Below are positions 61,208-64,000 of a stretch of DNA of 64,000 nucleotides, piece after piece. Position 1 is the stretch's first letter, and each line of letters begins with the position of its first letter. A program made the translations under genes and the position numbers. The stretch is taken from contig NZ_CP063845.1 of NCBI RefSeq assembly GCF_021018745.1, positions 4,154,001 to 4,218,000 on the forward strand. Reading direction: 5' to 3'. Below the pieces are notes generated by a model that searched no databases, was not told the origin of the DNA, and saw only the letters and a program-made list of their open reading frames with translations. This DNA is from Gloeobacter morelensis MG652769. GTDB taxonomy: Bacteria > Cyanobacteriota > Cyanobacteriia > Gloeobacterales > Gloeobacteraceae.

Positions 61208-62155
61208 CTACCCGCCGACCAGCCCCAGCCACTCACCCTGCACCTCTACCAGCAGACCATGGGCCAAAGGCGATGTGCGGGTGCGGTTGGGGGTGTTCAA
61301 GCAACCAAGGACAGCGGCGATATGCTCAAAACTGGGTTGCTTCCCCAGCTCCACGCTCAACCAACGGCGCACAGCCCGCCGTTGCAGTGCCAGCGGCAAA
61401 GCAGCCAGCGTATTCCTGTGCAGTCGTCCGTCCTGCACCAGACTGTGCCAGTGACCGTCGAGCAAGCTCTCGAGCAACTCCGACTCAGCGTGCAAAATTT
61501 CGCCGGTTCGGGCCAGGGTCTGCTCCACCATTGGATTGAAGTGCTCGCGCAGATACGGCATCAACTCCAGACGGATGCGGTTGCGGCGGAAAGTCACATT
61601 GGCGTTGCTCTCATCGATGCAGACCGGTAGGTCGTGGGCAAGACAAAATGCCCCGGTCTCAGCGCGGCTGATCCCCAATAGTGGCCTGACCAGCCGCACC
61701 CCCCCACCCAGGGACCGATCCCAATCGAGGCTGCCCAGACCGGCGCCGCCGCTGCCGCGCAGCAGATTGAACAAAACCGTCTCGGCCCGATCACTCAGCG
61801 TATGACCGGTCACCACCCGCTCCAGCGCCAGACCGCGGGCGATCTGCTCGAGCCAGCAGTAGCGCCAGGCGCGGGCCGCCGCCTCACCCGCAGGTGGGGT
61901 GCGGGCAATCCCCAGGTGAAATGGTACCCCCCAGACATTGCACAGGGCTGCCACCCGCCGGGCATCCCGCTCGGATCCGGGCCGCCAGCGGTGGTCGAGG
62001 TGACCGACGTGCAGACGCCAGCCGCGCTCAGGGACCAGATCCACCAGCAGCTTCAATAGACACAGTGAATCCTGACCGCCGGAGACCGCCACCAGCAAGC
62101 CGCGGCCCGGCGGCAGCAGGCCAAGAACCGGACGCAGGCGACTCCCCAGTGACAA
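61208..62155 (-). CDS. tilS: tRNA(Ile)-lysidine synthase
   Basis: Converts C34 of the CAU-anticodon tRNA-Ile to lysidine. 315 residues, the short cyanobacterial form: P-loop SGGQDSLCLLKLL (near residue 25), HLDHRWRPGSERDA, VVTGHTLSDRAETVLFNLLRGSGGAGL and NVTFRRNRIRLELMPYL. The catalytic domain is intact while the long C-terminal domain of E. coli TilS is absent. TTG at 62155 is the only fitting start, 4 bp after the thiS stop, so it is translated as part of the thiE-thiS-tilS unit. Confidence 0.92.
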   Translation of the reverse strand: MSLGSRLRPVLGLLPPGRGLLVAVSGGQDSLCLLKLLVDLVPERGWRLHVGHLDHRWRPGSERDARRVAALCNVWGVPFHLGIARTPPAGEAAARAWRYCWLEQIARGLALERVVTGHTLSDRAETVLFNLLRGSGGAGLGSLDWDRSLGGGVRLVRPLLGISRAETGAFCLAHDLPVCIDESNANVTFRRNRIRLELMPYLREHFNPMVEQTLARTGEILHAESELLESLLDGHWHSLVQDGRLHRNTLAALPLALQRRAVRRWLSVELGKQPSFEHIAAVLGCLNTPNRTRTSPLAHGLLVEVQGEWLGLVGG

Positions 62156-62159
62156 GTCG

Positions 62160-62366
62160 CTAACCGCCGCCCACCACCGTCACAATCTCGAAGCGATCGC
62201 CGGGAGCGACGGTCGTTTTCTGCCAGTCCTGACGGTGCAGGATGTCGCCGTTGCGCTCGATGACCAGCAGCCGCGGTTCGAGGGCCAGTTGGGCGAGCAT
62301 CGCGCTTATCGTTGTGCCGGGGGCGAACGTCCGCTGTTCACCGTTGACGCACACCGTTTCAACCAC
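62160..62366 (-). CDS. thiS: Sulfur carrier protein ThiS
   Basis: 68 residues of ubiquitin-like fold. VCVNGEQRTFAPGTTISAML at the start, and the C-terminal FEIVTVVGGG gives the Gly-Gly end thiocarboxylated by ThiF. GTG start at 62366 overlaps the thiE stop by 8 bp. Supplies sulfur for the thiazole of thiamine. Confidence 0.93.
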   Translation of the reverse strand: MVETVCVNGEQRTFAPGTTISAMLAQLALEPRLLVIERNGDILHRQDWQKTTVAPGDRFEIVTVVGGG

Positions 62367-63384
62367 GGTTTAACCTCTCCAGAAACCAGGCGGTCGTGCG
62401 GCCCGGATCTTCTGCTGCCATGATCGCACGCACCACCGCGACGCGCTCGGCTCCAGCGGCAATCACCGCCTCCAGATTGCTCCGGTCGATGCCGCCAATG
62501 GCAAAACCCGGCCGCTCGCTATGTTCGCGGCAGTAGCGCACGTACGCCAGGCCCACGGGTGTGCGCCCCTCTTTGGTGGGAGTGGCGTAGACCGGACCGA
62601 CGCCCAGGTAATCGGCCCCGCCTGCGACGGCTTGTTGCGCCTCGGCCGGAGCGTGGGTCGATTGGCCAATGAGCAAACGCGGTCCCATCAAGGCCCGCGC
62701 CCGAGCGAGGGGCAGATCCTCCTGGCCGAGGTGCACCCCGTCGGCCCCGCAGGCCAGGGCCAGATCCACCCGGTCGTTGACGATCAACAGCGCCCCGTGG
62801 CGCAGGGTGACATCCCGCAACCTTAAAGCAATATCGAGTACGTCGCGGGCGGGCGCTTCTTTTTCGCGCAGTTGCACCAGCGGCAACCCCGCAGCCAGGG
62901 AGCGCTCCACGATCTCGACTAGATCGGGGTGCGGCGAGGTGACCAGATAGAGCCGGGCCGCCGCAAGCCGGGTGCGCAGATCGCTGCCGGTGGCGACACT
63001 CTCGAGGGTATAGACCCGGTAGCGCCATGCCTTGGCCGCCGCGGCCAGATCCGGCTCGGCGAGCTTGGCGTACTCTTCTAGGACGCGCAGGGCTTCTTGG
63101 ATGCGGGCAAAATTGACCCGCACCACATCCAGAGTGCTGCTGCGCACCCCTTCGTCGGGGTGATCCAGCCCGGTGCCCGGGTCGTGGGGCGTGTCGCGGG
63201 CGGCGCGCAGCCGGTCGGTGTGAAAGCGGCCCAGTTGCTGGCGCAAGGCTTTGCACTCGGCGAGGGATGCGCCCGGACCGCCGCCGAAGCGCAGCCATTC
63301 CTCCACAACCCGCACGCCTTCGCGGGCGCGATCGAGATTAGCATCGAGAATTTTCAGAACCGCTTGCTCTTCCACAACCGCCAT
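62359..63384 (-). CDS. thiE: Thiamine-phosphate synthase with N-terminal extra domain
   Basis: 341 residues. Residues ~150-341 are ThiE: LYLVTSPHPDLVEIVERSLAAGLPLVQLREKEAPARD, LIVNDRVDLALACGADGVHLGQEDLP, IGQSTHAPAEAQQA, ADYLGVGPVYATPTKEG, IGGID. The N-terminal ~145 residues (ILDANLDRAREGVRVVEEWLRF, LDHPDEGVRSSTLDVVRVNFARIQEALRVLEEYAKL) form the helical domain that precedes ThiE in cyanobacteria and some other phyla. Couples the thiazole and pyrimidine phosphates. ATG 63384 is used. Confidence 0.94.
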   Translation of the reverse strand: MAVVEEQAVLKILDANLDRAREGVRVVEEWLRFGGGPGASLAECKALRQQLGRFHTDRLRAARDTPHDPGTGLDHPDEGVRSSTLDVVRVNFARIQEALRVLEEYAKLAEPDLAAAAKAWRYRVYTLESVATGSDLRTRLAAARLYLVTSPHPDLVEIVERSLAAGLPLVQLREKEAPARDVLDIALRLRDVTLRHGALLIVNDRVDLALACGADGVHLGQEDLPLARARALMGPRLLIGQSTHAPAEAQQAVAGGADYLGVGPVYATPTKEGRTPVGLAYVRYCREHSERPGFAIGGIDRSNLEAVIAAGAERVAVVRAIMAAEDPGRTTAWFLERLNRG

Positions 63385-63584
63385 TGAAGCACCGCCGACG
63401 CTCCCTGCCCAGACCCGCCAAGAACGACTCTCCACCACCGCATTGCGGGGGGTGTCATTCTGTTGCTTTGCGCGGGGGAGAAAGCGCTAAATGTTGTGGA
63501 TCATACCCGCAATTCAGGGTTTTGCCATGTTAATGTGGTGTCGCCGATAAGCTTTTATCCAGGCCGAATTTTTGAGGAGTGACG

Positions 63585-64000
63585 ATGAAGTTCTCCGATA
63601 CCGTGGTGCGTCGCCTGATGGGCTGGACGCTTGCTCTGTCGCTTTTGGGAACAGCTTCAGCAAGTATTGTTCAAGCCCAGTCAGATCTGGAGCGCGATTT
63701 GAGCATGACCTACGTCGACGCAGTCAACGGCGATGACAGCACCGCCGATGGCAGCAAACAAAAACCGTTCAAAACGATCACCCGGGCTATCACTGCCTCG
63801 CCTCCCGGGGTGACTTTGCAGTTGGCCGAGGGCGAATACTCCGAGGCCACCGGCGAACAGTTTCCCATCCAACTGGCCATGCGCAACCTGGTGGGCAATG
63901 AAGCGACCAAAGGCCAGGGCATCAAAATCGTCGGCGGCGGCAAGCACGTCAGCCCCACCTTCGCAAGCCAGGATGCGACGATCGTCGTCGGCAAAGAGGT
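63585..64000 (+). CDS. Secreted DUF1565 parallel-beta-helix protein, 3' truncated by window edge
   Basis: The frame opens at ATG 63585 with TGAGGAGTGACG upstream and stays open to the last base (138 codons). A signal peptide (MGWTLALSLLGTASASIVQA, cleavage near residue 32) is followed by MTYVDAVNGDDSTADGSKQKPFKTITRAITASPPGVTLQLAEGEYSEATGEQFPIQL, the DUF1565 start found in right-handed beta-helix proteins of cyanobacteria. Role unknown; likely an exported or surface protein. Confidence 0.85.
   Translation, partial: MKFSDTVVRRLMGWTLALSLLGTASASIVQAQSDLERDLSMTYVDAVNGDDSTADGSKQKPFKTITRAITASPPGVTLQLAEGEYSEATGEQFPIQLAMRNLVGNEATKGQGIKIVGGGKHVSPTFASQDATIVVGKE

Noticed and set aside
1-64000. CRISPR arrays, prophage, replication origin, rRNA or tRNA genes
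   Set aside because: No regularly spaced direct repeats, phage structural genes, DnaA-box cluster or RNA gene structures were recognised.

Overview
The window is a GC-rich cyanobacterial chromosome segment. The split RNA polymerase subunit RpoC2, a Ycf46-type AAA ATPase with its usual small partners, a Tab2-like protein, the haem-assembly factor CCB, DUF1830, an ABA4-like membrane protein and a two-domain CobO-like P-loop protein together point to a cyanobacterium. High GC, frequent GTG/TTG starts, isolation of atpG from other atp genes and a CrtI/CrtO-type bacterial desaturase suggest the Gloeobacter lineage. That genus call is inference from gene content; no 16S rRNA gene is present.

Layout. 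1-9.1 kb: 3' part of rpoC2, argS, a ZIP metal transporter, then a leftward run of an aldolase-like gene, tsaB, a free Mop protein and modA-modB-modC (molybdate uptake). 9.2-12.6 kb: Tab2-like gene, then a small ribbon-helix-helix (RHH) gene, ycf46-like AAA ATPase and DUF1257 gene, closed by a clear terminator. 12.7-21.7 kb is accessory: two secreted proteins sharing a C-terminal EF-hand-like module, an AT-rich island, a decayed IS701-type insertion sequence, a TPR protein, a possibly broken RHH gene and a Uma2 gene. 22-24.4 kb: a Dps-like ferritin overlapping a Rieske protein, a pentapeptide-repeat protein, a 37-residue membrane microprotein and a small conserved protein. 24.4-30.3 kb: homoserine dehydrogenase, a TonB-dependent receptor with a long leader, and an NdpA-like nucleoid protein.

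30.3-43.5 kb is a surface-polysaccharide region mixed with small accessory genes: a restriction-endonuclease remnant, a second Uma2 gene, several glycosyltransferases, a glycosyltransferase-FkbM methyltransferase fusion, a degenerate FkbM-like protein and a BY-kinase (Wzc-type) chain-length regulator coupled to a GT4 enzyme. An RHH gene paired with a two-helix membrane protein (32.5-33.2 kb) lies inside it. 43.5-51 kb: an HTH-RHH regulator with a tandem-repeat operator, CCB, hisF, atpG, DUF1830, rimO, a CobO-like gene and an ABA4-like gene. 51-64 kb: hydrolase, DUF6816-like secreted protein, tandem ABM-domain protein, GT-TPR protein, carotenoid-desaturase-like oxidoreductase, ThuA-like protein, bioF-like gene, M23 peptidase, rplY, tilS, thiS, thiE and the start of a secreted DUF1565 protein.

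The observations that seem most worth following are the overlapping Dps-like ferritin/Rieske pair, the RHH plus two-TM membrane protein pair, the HTH-RHH regulator with its spaced direct repeats, the inverted/direct repeat element before the CobO-like gene, and the chimeric AT-rich/GC-rich secreted protein beside a dead IS. No tRNA, rRNA or CRISPR array was seen.
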